Assembly (NCBI GenBank): GCA_907165065.1
Contig: OU015528.1
Span: forward strand, 43,019,515-43,083,514
Length of the DNA stretch: 64,000 nt
Reading direction: 5' to 3'
DNA from: Caprimulgus europaeus
Taxonomy: Eukaryota > Chordata > Aves > Caprimulgiformes > Caprimulgidae
Below, piece after piece: positions 50,918 through 62,256 of the stretch; positions within the stretch are counted from its first letter, which is position 1; the number at the start of each line of letters is the position of its first letter. Below the pieces are notes generated by a model. That model was not told the origin of the DNA. It did no database searches and worked only from the letters and a program-made list of their open reading frames with translations. The translations under genes were made by a program, and so were the position numbers.

Positions 50918-52402
50918 GTAAACCCATTCTCTGTCTTCATGTGTTACACTTAAAATGTATTAAGCAAAATTCTTTACTTTTCTGAAGGTATTCATGTAAT
51001 TCTAGGGGAGATGCTAATTCTGTTCTATAAAATGAAATTACTGGAAATCGTGATGCTGTTCTTTGCTTCTGTGCATGTATAACTAGAGTTGCTTCAAACA
51101 TACTGTGTTACTTTTATGTTATATTAATTAGAGTATTCTGAGTATTAAGATTGAATAAACTTCATTATTAGTTAGAGCTCTTAATTTTGCTTTTAGGCTA
51201 AATACTATACTGATTAATTATTTATTTTACTTAAAAAGTAGAGTGTTCTGCTGTCTGATACTCTAAGGTGTTTTTGAAAGTGTCCTGAAAAAAATCTTTG
51301 GAAAGTTTCCCTGGTTCTAGGAGGAAAAAAAAAAAAAAAAAATCTGTAGTATTTACTTTTACCTTGGCCTTATTTTTTCAGTAGGGACAGTACTGACCTT
51401 AAGAGGTATCTATTCCTATATATGTATATATATGTGTGTGTGTGTGTCATACAGATAGCAATGTCATGCAGTTTAGTTAAACTAAAAACCAAAACTTTGT
51501 GCATTTAGTGTGTTTGTCTAGCTGAAATCTGAGTTAACCAAGAATCAATATAAAAATGCCACCCTACTTTGGTTATGCTTTGCTCTTTTCAGGAGGTGGT
51601 GCTGCTTTAGGAGTGTTAACATTCACAAACGTAGCATGATTAATCTCTTGGTAAATGGCCTGTAACTGTAAGGGTAGTTTGAAAACTGTGCTCAATTTTT
51701 CAGGTGGAAAGAGAATGTTTTGTTTCTGATACTATCAGGTTGTGTGGAGTGCAGCCTCTTAATTGCACTCATTTTTAGCAATACTATTGTTCACCTTTTC
51801 TGTAAGTATTTTCAGAGGCCTCTAATTTTAACACTTACTTGTATAAGAAGGATGGTCTTAAGAGTATCTTACTAAGATAAGTCTTAGAACTTAAATATCT
51901 CTGGCATAAGGTGTATTATTTTTGAAAACTCAGGGATAACCTGAGTAACTCTGTACATTGGTATGTTTTGAGTATGGAACACTGCTTTCTGAATCAGACC
52001 AGCCATTCTTCTTCTGTAACTTCATGCATGCAGGTTCATTCTTCAGATTGGTTTTGCACTAGGCATGACAATGCAGGAAGTCAGTATTAAGTCATTTAAA
52101 TAATAGTATCCTTTTCTGTAAGGACTGTGTGTGGCTTTTGGAGTATATGAACACTCATATGGTCTTTCTGACCAGATCTACTTCAGGAGAGTTATCTGAA
52201 AGTCTTTATTATGAATTTCAGTAAGCTTGAGTGAATCTTTTGTTCATAAGCTCTTTTGGTGTCTTTTCACTCTGTATCTTTTGCCTGACAACTGGAACTT
52301 CTAAAGTAAAATAAATGAGGAAAATATGAATTATGAGATAGCAGCAAATGGTGCTGTTAACAAATGTGTAACACTTTGTCTTTGTGGATTATACTCATTT
52401 AG
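50918..52402 (+). other. NUDT4: NUDT4 intron 4
   Basis: A 1.5-kb intron from GTAAAC to the acceptor CTCATTTAG. It contains an 18-base A-run (51325-51342) and a TA/TG microsatellite (51417-51447). No exon was recognised. Confidence 0.7.
51417..51447. repeat. TA/TG microsatellite in NUDT4 intron 4
   Basis: A compound dinucleotide repeat of TATATATG units followed by about eight TG units. It is likely to vary in length between individuals. Confidence 0.85.
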
Positions 52403-52605
52403 GAAGGAAAAGAGAATGGTTTAAAGTAGAAGATGCAATCAAGGTCCTTCAGTGTCACAAGCCTGTTCATGCAGAGTACTTGGAAAAACTGAAACTGAGC
52501 TGTTCACCCACTAATGGAAATTCTGTGGTTCCCCCTCTTCCAGATAATAACTCCTTATATGTCACTTCTGCACAGACTTCTGGGTTGCCCTCTACTGTGA
52601 GATAA
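52403..52605 (+). CDS. NUDT4: NUDT4 (DIPP2) coding exon 5, C-terminus to residue 180
   Basis: After the split glycine codon it reads RKREWFKVEDAIKVLQCHK, then PVHAEYLEKLKLSCSPTNGN, then a variable tail ending QTSGLPSTVR and TAA at 52603-52605. The WF-VEDA and HAEYLEKLK segments are hallmarks of the DIPP family and distinguish it from other Nudix proteins. The tail after about residue 145 is low in order and differs from mammals at several positions, as expected for the least conserved part. The acceptor is CTCATTTAG. Coding exons 1 to 5 sum to 180 codons plus stop. Confidence 0.98.
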
Positions 52606-53013
52606 ACATTTGGATTACCTTTTTATTCATGTCATCACAAGGGAAGACATCTGTGATCACATGTAGGCATCTGTATAACTGTCAATTCTAAGTGAAATAT
52701 GTGAATGTGTCATAATGTCAGATTTATTTGAACATGTTTTTCCTTTTTAACAATGTAAAATAGTATTTCAGCAAGCCAAAGCCATATATGGATTTTTTTA
52801 AGATGCCTTAATAGGCCATTTTTTAGGAGAAAAAAAAAAAAAGAAACTTGAGTATATAAATTTCCGTATCTGCTAGAATACAATATGCATCTCAGTGCTG
52901 TTCAGCTTATTTAAGACTTGTCAGTGGGTCAGTAGTTTGGCAAGAATACTTGCTTAGAAAAAAGCTTGAGCAAATAGTCTTATACTAAACTCTCATGTGG
53001 TATCCGAAAACGA

Positions 53014-53038
53014 AGCGCCGAGATGTTAAGACGGCGCT
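53014..53038 (+). other. NUDT4: GC-rich hairpin in NUDT4 3' UTR
   Basis: AGCGCCG and CGGCGCT form a perfect 7-bp stem with an 11-base loop. It sits in a pocket with about nine CpG dinucleotides between 53004 and 53136, in an otherwise AT-rich, CpG-poor UTR. Its function is unknown. Confidence 0.5.
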
Positions 53039-53867
53039 GTTTGGGTAAGTGGGTGTGTGGGAGGCAGAGATGCACAAGTGTGACTACACTGAAGCACCAA
53101 ACCACGTTCTGCCCATCGAGAGCAAAGGATACCGACACTAAGCATTGCTTGCCTCAGTTATCCAAAAGGTTGCCTTGTCCTATGCAATCTTCATGTAATA
53201 TATAACTTTGTCTTGCAACTACCAAAACTATCCACTAGACTTTTGTTTTCATTACTTAGTCAGCTGATGAACTGTCAGAAGATTTACATGAAAAGCATTG
53301 TAGATTACTCTTCCCCCACTTCTTTCCTTTTAGCATTTTGATGCATGTTTTGTTTGTGGTGTCATGACACTGCAGGTTCCAAAAGCTTCTAATCTTCAAT
53401 GAGAAGCACCTCATGTAGTGTTCCTGCAGTCTGTTGTCATTTAAAAATGTGTAGAGGAAAGTCAGACTTACCCAAGGGGCACCCTTATGTTAGAGGTGTC
53501 TGTTAGCATCTGTTGAGGCATTTTGCCCACGAGGAGCTAGTAGTGGTACCTCCTGGGCTTGGAGACAGGTGGGTTGATGCTTACTTAGACTAATGGAGAA
53601 ATAATATTCCTTTGTCTTATTCCAAAAGTGTGCTGAAAACCCCAGTTTTAAGTTAATTCTTAAATACTTCAGTTTTACTGTTTTAACATCAATTGCTTTA
53701 GCTTCTTAAATTAAAAGCTGTCCTCTTGATAAAACTTAGCTGGAATAAATGAGGTACAGCTGACAGCTTCCCTGTTCTTAATTATTTTCTCCTCCTCTTC
53801 AGCCGAAAAGGTGTAAACTAAATACAGTCTTGGTCTTAATGTTTTGGCCATAGGATTACTCACTCTC

Positions 53868-53885
53868 TGTGTGTGTGTGTGTGTA
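53868..53885. repeat. TG microsatellite in NUDT4 3' UTR
   Basis: About eight or nine TG units follow a CTCTC run. Confidence 0.85.
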
Positions 53886-54069
53886 TGATTTCTTCTACAA
53901 GAATACAATCTAATTCATACAAACATTCAAATTCTGAATTTTTTCTAGGATCTAAACCCAACTGTACCTCCTCTATAGCCAGCCAAAACAGAGGTTGAGG
54001 TAGACCATTACCTCACATGTGAAGTTTATTCTGGGTAAAGCTCATTCTCTTACACAACATTTGAACCTT

Positions 54070-54077
54070 TGTAAATA
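54070..54077 (+). promoter_or_regulatory. NUDT4: Pumilio-type element TGTAAATA
   Basis: The 8-mer matches the PUF-protein consensus UGUANAUA on the transcribed strand and lies about 35 bases before the first AATAAA. A single motif match of this length can occur by chance. Confidence 0.4.
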
Positions 54078-54110
54078 GTCCAACTAGTAAATAGTGAGTG
54101 TAAAATGGAA

Positions 54111-54116
54111 AATAAA
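54111..54116 (+). terminator. NUDT4: Candidate proximal poly(A) signal, NUDT4
   Basis: Canonical AATAAA 1.5 kb after the stop codon, followed by TGTAATTT and a T-rich stretch. It would give a short-UTR form. Confidence 0.4.
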
Positions 54117-56079
54117 TGTAATTTAAATCTTTTGTTACTCAATACACAAATGGTTAACTTCTACTTTTTTAACACAAATTGTGTAAAATGCTGCTATAAA
54201 TTAAACTTTTTTGTGCTGTTACACTTTTTTAGGAAAAATGTTGCCACAAGTTACTCCTTAGAAAACCAATCTTGTGCCATATGTAAATGCATTGAAACTA
54301 GAGAGACAGATGATCTGATCTCTTAATGCTGCTCTCTTTGAAGAGGCATAAATACTACTGACAAGAGGTATGAGCCACAAAGCTGAGGACTTCTGAAATG
54401 CTGGGTAGGATGCTGCTTTTCCATCCCTGTATCTCCTGTTCCAGGTCACTTCCAGAGCTGGAAAGAACACACAGCTCTGTCCAGGTGCACCTCAAGGTGG
54501 AAGTATTGCCAACAGCATATCCTTCCTTTCAGTTGTGAGGTGAGGGGCTGGGGAAGATGTGTTGTTATTTCAGTAGTGCACATATGTGTATGTGTACTTT
54601 ACACTGAACCTAATCCAGATTGGGACACCATTTACTCAGCTCACTTATTTAAACTCAATGGTCTAGCAAAAGCACTGTTTTGCCAGGCAAAACAAAAAAG
54701 GGGGAGTTGAGGATGTTGAAGAATGTCTCATCTTTGTTAAAATCATACCCACAGTGTATAAGGGTACCTCTGGCTCTAAAGCTGCCTTTAAAAGAGTGAA
54801 TAATTTAGCTCCCTTTTTTGATCACTTTGCTCACTTTTTTGTTCAGTAGTTATTTTTTAACACTTTAAATTGAGCAAACTTGTACAGGCTTTCTTGTAGC
54901 AGGATTATATAGTATCTGTGAAAGCTAAAACAAGAATCCAGAGTTTGAGTTCTTATTCATAAAAATGCTTCTGTCTCCATTTCAGATTCTTGGAATCCAA
55001 GCTTGTATGAGATTTAGTGGTAATGCATGATCTTATTTTGTAACTCTTGAATTATGTATTTGATAATAATGTAAAAATGTACAGTATTGCTGTTGCTAAC
55101 GAACTGAGAGTTGATTGCCTATAAATATTTTGTTTATTTTTTGGTCACACACATTTGAGCTGTTCAGTAGTGCCAGACAGTTTTGGGTTTGTTTGTTTGG
55201 GTTTTTTTTTTAAACAGCATTCTTTGTATAAATCTCTTCAGTCTCTATGCAACCTTCAAAATGAAGCTCTATTGCTTAGTCTGACTTCTACACCCTTTCA
55301 AAGATAACTGTTCTGTGAACTGTAAAAGTAAAGTGAAAACACTTCACTTACACTACAGGAAACAACTGTAGTAAACAGGCAGTGGTATGGCTTCAGTCCC
55401 CATCAAATCTCACACTAAACTTCAACAGAAAGGGTATGTGAGGAGTAGGAAGGTTAAAGTTTTTTCTACCTACCTATCACCAAATCTAGAAGCATTTTGG
55501 TTTTACATGCATCTCTCGATGGGCCAAACCTATTTCCTACAGAGCACATTTGGGATTTTTCTCATGCTATAAATTCTATATAATGTATCCAGATTTGGTT
55601 CTCCAGAGAAAAGGAAAAGACAGGTTCTTATCTGCAATTTTCAAAAAATCTACTTTGTACTGCTGCTTTTCCTGGCTGTTAGGTTTTGAGATTATCATGA
55701 GTTAGACTATGGTGGTATCAAATAGAAATAGCCTTAAAGTTTAAAAGCTGGTGGAGACAGAATTAAGTGACATGGATGTGCTTTTAAACACTGCAAGAGG
55801 TATTGCAGAGAGGCTGTTAAAAGTGAAAAATCTTATTTCGGTGCTTACTGCACCCCTGGCTTAGCCTAGCATTGGTCTGTTAACAATGTGCTGTGCAAAA
55901 ACACTGAGGCAAACACTTGGTTTACTGACAGACATGTTCTGCGAAGTGAAAACTGAAGGGAAAGGGTGGGGGGGCGGTGTGCTGGGCAAATTAAGTTGTA
56001 AACATTTTGACCTGCTTGCATGGATTTTCTTTAAAGATTGATGTAAGAATTTTGACTTTTTATATTTGAGAAATACCAG

Positions 56080-56085
56080 AATAAA
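56080..56085 (+). terminator. NUDT4: Candidate intermediate poly(A) signal, NUDT4
   Basis: Canonical AATAAA in CCAGAATAAAATC. The downstream region (CTAGTCCTGTGGATGATG) contains GT-rich sequence. It could be used or silent. Confidence 0.3.
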
Positions 56086-57887
56086 ATCTAAACTAGTCCT
56101 GTGGATGATGTAGTCATTCCATCGCAAATACTGCAAAATAAGTGCTTGTACAAGAGTCCCCAGTCCCCTCTAAAAGATACTTGGTTTCATCTAACGTTTC
56201 CTACTCTTGCCTTGTCCTTGCACTGTAGCTTCACCTAGCCCTGTGGAAGAGCCCTCTAAAGAGCTTATCCCAGCACCCCTGCCCTAGCTCACTGTACAGC
56301 CTTCTCCCATGTAACTGTTACCTGTGCTAATGAGATTTCTAACTCTGCTTCCTTTTGCTATCCTCACACCTGCCAGCTGCAGCATGGATGTGTATTTGAT
56401 ATCTGTACAGTAACAGTGAGATCACACCAGAGGTCCATCTAGCCTCCTTGTGCTGGTTTTTTCAACCTGCTTCCTTCTTTTGAGTGAGCAGATGTCCTGT
56501 CTCTGTATGGCTTCTGACACTTAAGTTACCACACATCCTTTTCCAGATTTAAGAGTTTTCCTGTAGTTTGTCTGGCTCCTATCAGAATATCTGCCATGCA
56601 TCATGTGAAGCTGAAGCGCACAAGCAGGGGCAGAATGTGTGCCAAAGCACAGCACACACAGGGAGAGGCAAAATGACTGACTTTTCCAAGCAACAGAAAG
56701 AAAATGAGAATCTTCAAGCTTTAAATTGAATGTTTGGGGTTTTTTAAACTTACCCTTGTACTTCCAGCACTGTTCTGGCCTCAGTACTGCTGTGGCTCTC
56801 GGCTAAGTGCTGCATGCTCAGCAAACTGATAAGCCAGCGCTGTGTCCCCACATTAGGAGGATAATGCTCCACACAAGGAGGGGGATCACTGCTTAACCTG
56901 CAACCTCAGCAGCTGCAGACATGCCCCTGCTTGTGGCAATCTCAGTGCTATGGGCTATGCAGCACCCAGAACAATGCTCTTGGGCAATTTTCTGTCCCTA
57001 AATAAGCATGAAATGCTGTTCAAAGAGCTAGTTTGGGAAGGCTAGAGCCCCCTGAATGAGCCTGCTCTGTGATCAGCTGCTATTTGCCTGATGGCCCACA
57101 GTGAACTTTCAGCAGCTCTCCAAGTGGTAGCACTGGTTCCCAGCAGCTTTCCCTCAGTATCTGTTAGCACCAGTTCCAATGGATAGACAGTATGAAAAAG
57201 CACATCCAGCAATGCACACTGCTGGCCAAAGACCCTCACCTCATGCACCTACTGGTGCCTGTTAACATCCAGATGGACTCTTAAGGAGGCCCTTGTCCTG
57301 CAGAACTTTTGCTGCCACTAAACTCCTTCATTCCCCTTGCCACTTCATTCTTTCCTGCTTTCTGGGTATGCCACTAGCACAACCTGCCCTTGAAATAAGG
57401 CAGGCAAACATCTACAGCAAATCTCTTCTGAGATTAGCCTGCCTTTAATAACTGTGCATGGGGTATAGACCACAGACACCCCTCCATAAGTTTATCAGCG
57501 CCCATCCTAAGCCTTCGGCGTTCCCTGGAATAATAATGAGTAGCTGATGGGAAAACCACAGCAGCAGTACTGCTGAGGGCACAGCAGGCACTTGGGCCGA
57601 GATGAGCACACCTGCTACAGCAGGCAGCAACAGAACATCATACATTAAACCTTTCAGATTTGTGGCTGACCTTGCAAGCCTGGTACAGCAGTCACAGCCA
57701 TCTGAACACAGGCACCTGTCAGGCAGGGAGGTGCAGATTAGGCCTGAACCAAAAATACTCCTTCAGAGCAGCTCTGAAGACAAGAGCCCAGCCCACACCC
57801 GAGCACTTGAACCACAACTTTGCAATAAGTGCTCCAGTCAGAGATGCTCTTCCCATGTGAAGTAATTTGTATTTTCCTTTTTAAAAA

Positions 57888-57893
57888 AATAAA
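57888..57893 (+). terminator. NUDT4: Candidate distal poly(A) signal, NUDT4
   Basis: AATAAA preceded by TTTGTATTTTCC, which contains a UGUA site about 20 bases upstream (the cleavage factor Im motif). It is followed by GATCTTTCTGTTACATG and a T-rich region. This is the best-formed + strand signal before the UBE2N tail. Confidence 0.55.
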
Positions 57894-57912
57894 GATCTTT
57901 CTGTTACATGAC

Positions 57913-58639
57913 ACATTTGCATCAGTCTCTTCATCTGGGAAGGCTCATGAGGTGTGATACACAGAAACTGCAGGTACTGTACCTCCCTCAGCACTCTACC
58001 TCAAGGAGGATTCCTGAGTATTTGGTGCCTCACTGATAAGCTGATCAACAGTAACAAGCCCCTAGCAACAAACTGAGCCACCCAGATAGGTCATCTTGGG
58101 GTATAATTCCCTTTCCTAACACAGGTCACACAGTGGGTAGTGTTCAGCTGACAGCTTCCACTACCATTCCAATCAGAGCTGGTTTTATCCTTTTTTTTCT
58201 GCCCTGCAGACAAATAGTGGTCTGCTTGCTCACACCTAACCCCTTATCTAAGCACTGAGGGGAATTTTCAAAAGCAAACACCACAGATAAAGCAGTGACA
58301 CTGCTCAGTGCCACTCTTGTAATACACTTCAGTGCAACATAACATTTAGATATTTGCTTTAAAACCTTCCTGCACTTTGACAGGAAAAGCTGCTATCCGT
58401 AGGATGAAATCCATCATAGCAGACACATAAGTATTAACTTCATGCCATGCTCATAATGGCTTAGCAAAGCTTAATATATCTGTCAATTGGAAAGTGAGTT
58501 ATGAGAAGTTACCAATGTTTATCCTCCTTCTTTTAACAGATGTTAAGAACGATTAGTAAACTGTATAAGAACGATTAGTAAACCGTATTGCACACGGGCA
58601 GCAGCCCACTACAGTTAAATGAAGCTCAGTGTCTATGTA
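57913..58639. other. Short spacer between the two convergent 3' ends
   Basis: About 0.7 kb separate the inferred NUDT4 and UBE2N cleavage sites. It holds a 22-bp tandem duplication (58545-58588) and no recognised gene. Confidence 0.45.
58545..58588. repeat. Two-copy 22-bp tandem duplication
   Basis: Units at 58545-58566 and 58567-58588 share AAGAACGATTAGTAAAC and differ at a single base (T or C) near the end. This is a recent local duplication. Confidence 0.9.
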
Positions 58640-58658
58640 ATGAATAATCACTCTTCCT

Positions 58659-58664
58659 TTTATT
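58659..58664 (-). terminator. UBE2N: Candidate distal poly(A) signal, UBE2N
   Basis: Minus-strand AATAAA in GCTGAAATAAAAGG. Two TGTA/TGTAAT-type motifs lie 12 to 20 bases upstream on that strand, as in sites bound by cleavage factor Im. Confidence 0.5.
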
Positions 58665-60782
58665 TCAGCATCATATTACATTACAGCCAGGACATGTTAT
58701 TGACAAAACCTACCAGACATTTTACTATGAGAGTAACCCTCAAAAAAAAAAAATAATCTCAAGAAGGAATGTACATAAATTGAGATGTCACAGTTTCTGA
58801 TGTTACTAGTCCATTAAGATGTTTCACAATAATCTCAGTGTGTTGAAAATACATTTTCTTGAAAACTACAGAAGCAACATTTCACTTGGTTTAGACGAAA
58901 GTCAGCAAAGAAAAAAAACCTGTTCCATCAGTTCCCAGTGATAATACACCTCACACCCATGACAGAACATGGCTACACATTAAGAAACCACCACTGAATG
59001 GTTATGCAAAAATAAAAGCCTTCCAAACCCTCCTCGACCTAAAGGAAACTACTGCAGAAGTATTCTGCATGTGTGGTTCGAGAGTCCTTGTGATAACCCA
59101 GGCTCAGCAGCGAGACAGTTACCATCCAGACACTAACATACAGAATGCAATGTCACCGCTCTCGCTTGGGATTTCAGGACTTTTTGACACAGAGCACCAG
59201 TAATGCTTAGAGGAAACCTATTTACTGTAAATTTATCCAGTGGACACCCACTCAAAATGGAGATAAAACTAATGCTCCCTAGAAGATAGCTGCATTTGCT
59301 AACCAACTGTAATGGCAGATGTAACAAAAAGTAACTGAGTTTCAGATCATGGCTGTAGATGTACACCTTGTTTAACTAAGGAAAAGGTTCTAACTGGCTT
59401 CAAAGAATTTAGTGTAAAAGTTCCACACATTCTCCCATGTGAGACAGAACAAAATTCCCAGCTTTGCTTTATACAGGGCTTTTAAATCAAGTTTAAAAGT
59501 TAAATACCTATTATTTAATATATATAATAAACTTTACAGTTAAAATATGCCTGAATAGACACAACAGATTTTCATTTTTAGGAAGCCCATTTAAGATTTC
59601 ATTACAGCTATCACTTGAAAATACTCTAAGGGGTTTTAAACTACAGCATTTTACCTATTCTTTTACACCAGTAATTTCAGATATACCATCACCATAGACT
59701 CGTACATTCAAACTCGGACAGCATGGACTTTAATGAAATCTCAAATCTGCTGAGATGATAGTTAAAAAAAAACCCAGACACATACTGGTTACTGTGTACT
59801 CCAAAGGTTCTATAATCCACTTTATTCAGTCACTAGCAACTGGAAGCAGAGAAATTTTTCTATTAATATATCAACAATATTCCATCAAGAACTTACTCTG
59901 TTATTAATTACATCCTCTGATTAGCTGCCAACTCTAGCCAAGTTTCAAGCCTTGAACATGCAAATACCTAGACATCTGGCTCACTGACCTTAGGTCTGGA
60001 TTCATCCCCACCTAGTCTGAAGCTAGATTTTGTAAGTGCCAGTTCAGGTCCTGTTTCTCTACCAAAGGAAGGGAAAGCCACTTTCAAAGGGTGTGCTTAG
60101 GTGGGTCTGACTGTCCTCTGGGGCTGCCACTCATCCCTGGACTAGAGAAAGAGCCAGGGAAAGCTGTATATGTAGTGTAAGGTAAAGCTTTAAGAGGTGG
60201 GTAAAGTGAATCCAGGATCTACTGCACAGCTCACGAATTCTCAGCTGCCTGCCACAAGAGCTGCCCATGTTAATGGCACCCAGGGGACGTATGCCAGCTA
60301 AACCCAAACACGTGCTTATTTGCAACAAGAAGGCAGGGTTAATGGTGCTTACTCACTCTGATGAGCAACCAACCTGTTACAAGCCCTGAATGCAACTTTG
60401 GATTACATTCCACACAAACTACTTTTAAAATAGTTGTTTGTACAGCTCAGTCTGGTGAAAAAGTTGAATTCTGAACCAAGCTTCAACCATGTTACAAAGA
60501 GTACTCTGAGGGACAATACTGGTTACTAACCACCAAAAGCACTGTCTTTTGGAAAATGTAGTTTTAATAGATATTCTTAATCTTACATAAGAGCACAATA
60601 AATACACCACATACTACAGAAATTTCAGATGACACCAGAGTAAGAAGATGTGAAAGAGGGAGAATACCAACAGGCTGCACAACCATACCCCTGAATTGCA
60701 GAACAAAACACTCCCTACTGCAACAACTGCAAGCTGTCATTTACACGCTCAGCTGGCCTTGCCAAAAGCTTTTAAGCTTGCC

Positions 60783-60866
60783 TTTTTTTTGTTGTTTTTT
60801 TATTAAGGGGGGGGGTATTTGGGAGGTTTTTTGTTTGGTTTTGGGTTTTGTTTTGGTTTTTTGTGA
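60783..60866. repeat. G/T-rich low-complexity block with a G9 run
   Basis: The + strand is T-runs and G-runs only, apart from a few bases, with nine G in a row at 60807-60815 followed by GGGAGG, TTTGG and TTTTGGG units. The UBE2N transcript would carry the C/A-rich complement. Confidence 0.8.
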
Positions 60867-62109
60867 GGGAAAGGGCTTGAGGAAGAGAATAGGGATACAA
60901 GAAATTAAGGTAAGCAGTAAGATGGGTTCCCAGAAAAGATGCTGGACTCCAGACAAGATGCATACACAAAAAACAAGGATGAGAAGGAAGTTTTTAATCA
61001 CTTTCCTTCCCTCCAATGAAGAAGCTTTGTTGCTATTTAAGCAGACCAACTGCTCAATCAAGTAGCTTAATAAGGCTTGCAGAGAAAACCAGTGGTATAA
61101 GGTGCTAGCTCTAAGTGGTTAAGCAAACATCAGTCAATACACAAGCTGGCTCTAACAGTGGTTCTACACACTGGTATTCCATGTTAATAGGGGGCAGGAA
61201 TTAAAGAACTTAGAAGTTATGCAGATACTTACAATTAATGCTGTCTCCTACTTGATTATGGTTACTTCCATGAAAAATGCATCAATGCATTACTAAAATT
61301 ACAGTTACAATGGTTCCATCAGAGACTTTTTTCTAAAAGTCGCTCCAAATGCGATTTCATATTCAATTGGCCAGGTAAGGTCACCCCCAAACACAAGCTA
61401 ATAAAAGAAGTCATCAAACGGAATAAAAAAAATCTTGTGAATTCTACCTCTTTACTGGTTAATCTGGCAGACTGGTGAAGACAAACCGTCACTTCTCAGT
61501 TCAGTTTTCTTAAATACGATTGTCACATAAGAGAAATGAAAACACAGCAAAATAAACTGTACAAAGGCAAAGTAGAATAACAAAAAATATTTTACTAAAA
61601 CATAAGATTTACAGGAGATTTTCCAGACAAGCCATACAAAATGGTCACAAGCTTTTTCTTGGAGGGATTTTTCTACACTTGACAGCAGAATCACAATATT
61701 ATTAGTGAAGGTGATGGATGTTTAATGTTCCCACTTTTTGTTCAAACAATGAAGCTTGTCCATCTACAGCGTCTAAGTTAGACTGGGCTAGAGGGTATAT
61801 TCTAAAGTATAACTGGTTAGCTGCTTTTACCAATGCAATTAGCATCACCATAAAAAGGGAGGAGGAGCCCACAAAATTAAAACAAAAAGCCCCGCAGCTA
61901 ACCCTGCCTACCTTCATTCACAGTGCTTATACTTAAACCATGATGGGAAAAATGATTAAAAGCAGAGATGTGCTGCTGCTTTTAAACAGTTTTACAACAA
62001 TCCAGATGATACTTCTAGCCTCTGCTCATGCGGTACGATAGTGAATTAGGACAAGACACAGATTTGCTAATGTGCATTTAATCACCAAAGGACTGAAGAT
62101 GTCTGGGCT

Positions 62110-62115
62110 TTTATT
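62110..62115 (-). terminator. UBE2N: Candidate proximal poly(A) signal, UBE2N
   Basis: Minus-strand AATAAA about 100 bases after the stop codon, in CAGAATAAAAGCCC. It would give a very short 3' UTR form. Use is not shown by the sequence alone. Confidence 0.35.
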
Positions 62116-62215
62116 CTGTAATGTTTCTAAGACTGTGTCCATTAAATGCAAACAAAAAAGGAAGAGGTCTTGGCAGAACAGGAGAAGTGATGCACACTTG
62201 ATGTTCAAAGCGCAT

Positions 62216-62256
62216 TTAAATATTATTCATGGCATATAGCCTAGTCCATGCTCTGG
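62216..62256 (-). CDS. UBE2N: UBE2N (UBC13) coding exon 4, C-terminus to residue 152
   Basis: Read on the minus strand, the acceptor TTTCTTTACAG is followed by CC, which completes an alanine codon begun in exon 3. Then comes RAWTRLYAMNNI and TAA at 62216-62218. This is the exact C-terminal helix of vertebrate UBC13. With exons 2 and 3 and the ten codons of the missing exon 1, the total is 152 residues, the family length. Confidence 0.97.

Larger units (their letters stand above)
52606..57912 (+). other. NUDT4: NUDT4 3' UTR (probable full extent)
   Basis: No other gene intervenes between the stop codon and the convergent UBE2N gene. Poly(A) signals AATAAA occur at 54111, 56080 and 57888. The last has a UGUA element about 20 bases upstream and a T-rich downstream region, so the longest UTR is taken to end near 57912. 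A Pumilio-type site TGTAAATA lies at 54070-54077. The first part is AT-rich; 56200-57880 is richer in GC. The end point is an inference that needs transcript data. Confidence 0.5.
58640..62215 (-). other. UBE2N: UBE2N 3' UTR (probable full extent)
   Basis: This is the sequence after the UBE2N stop codon, read on the minus strand. Minus-strand AATAAA signals lie at 62110-62115, 59821-59826 and 58659-58664. The last is preceded by a TGTAATGTA stretch and is the best candidate for the distal end, giving a UTR of about 3.6 kb. A prominent low-complexity block, G/T-rich on the + strand, occupies 60783-60866. No other gene was recognised. The exact end is an inference. Confidence 0.5.

Noticed and set aside
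56400-56530. Possible ancient repeat (AGAGGTCCATCTAGCC segment)
   Set aside because: It faintly resembles a dispersed amniote repeat phrase, but I could not follow the match far enough to support a call.
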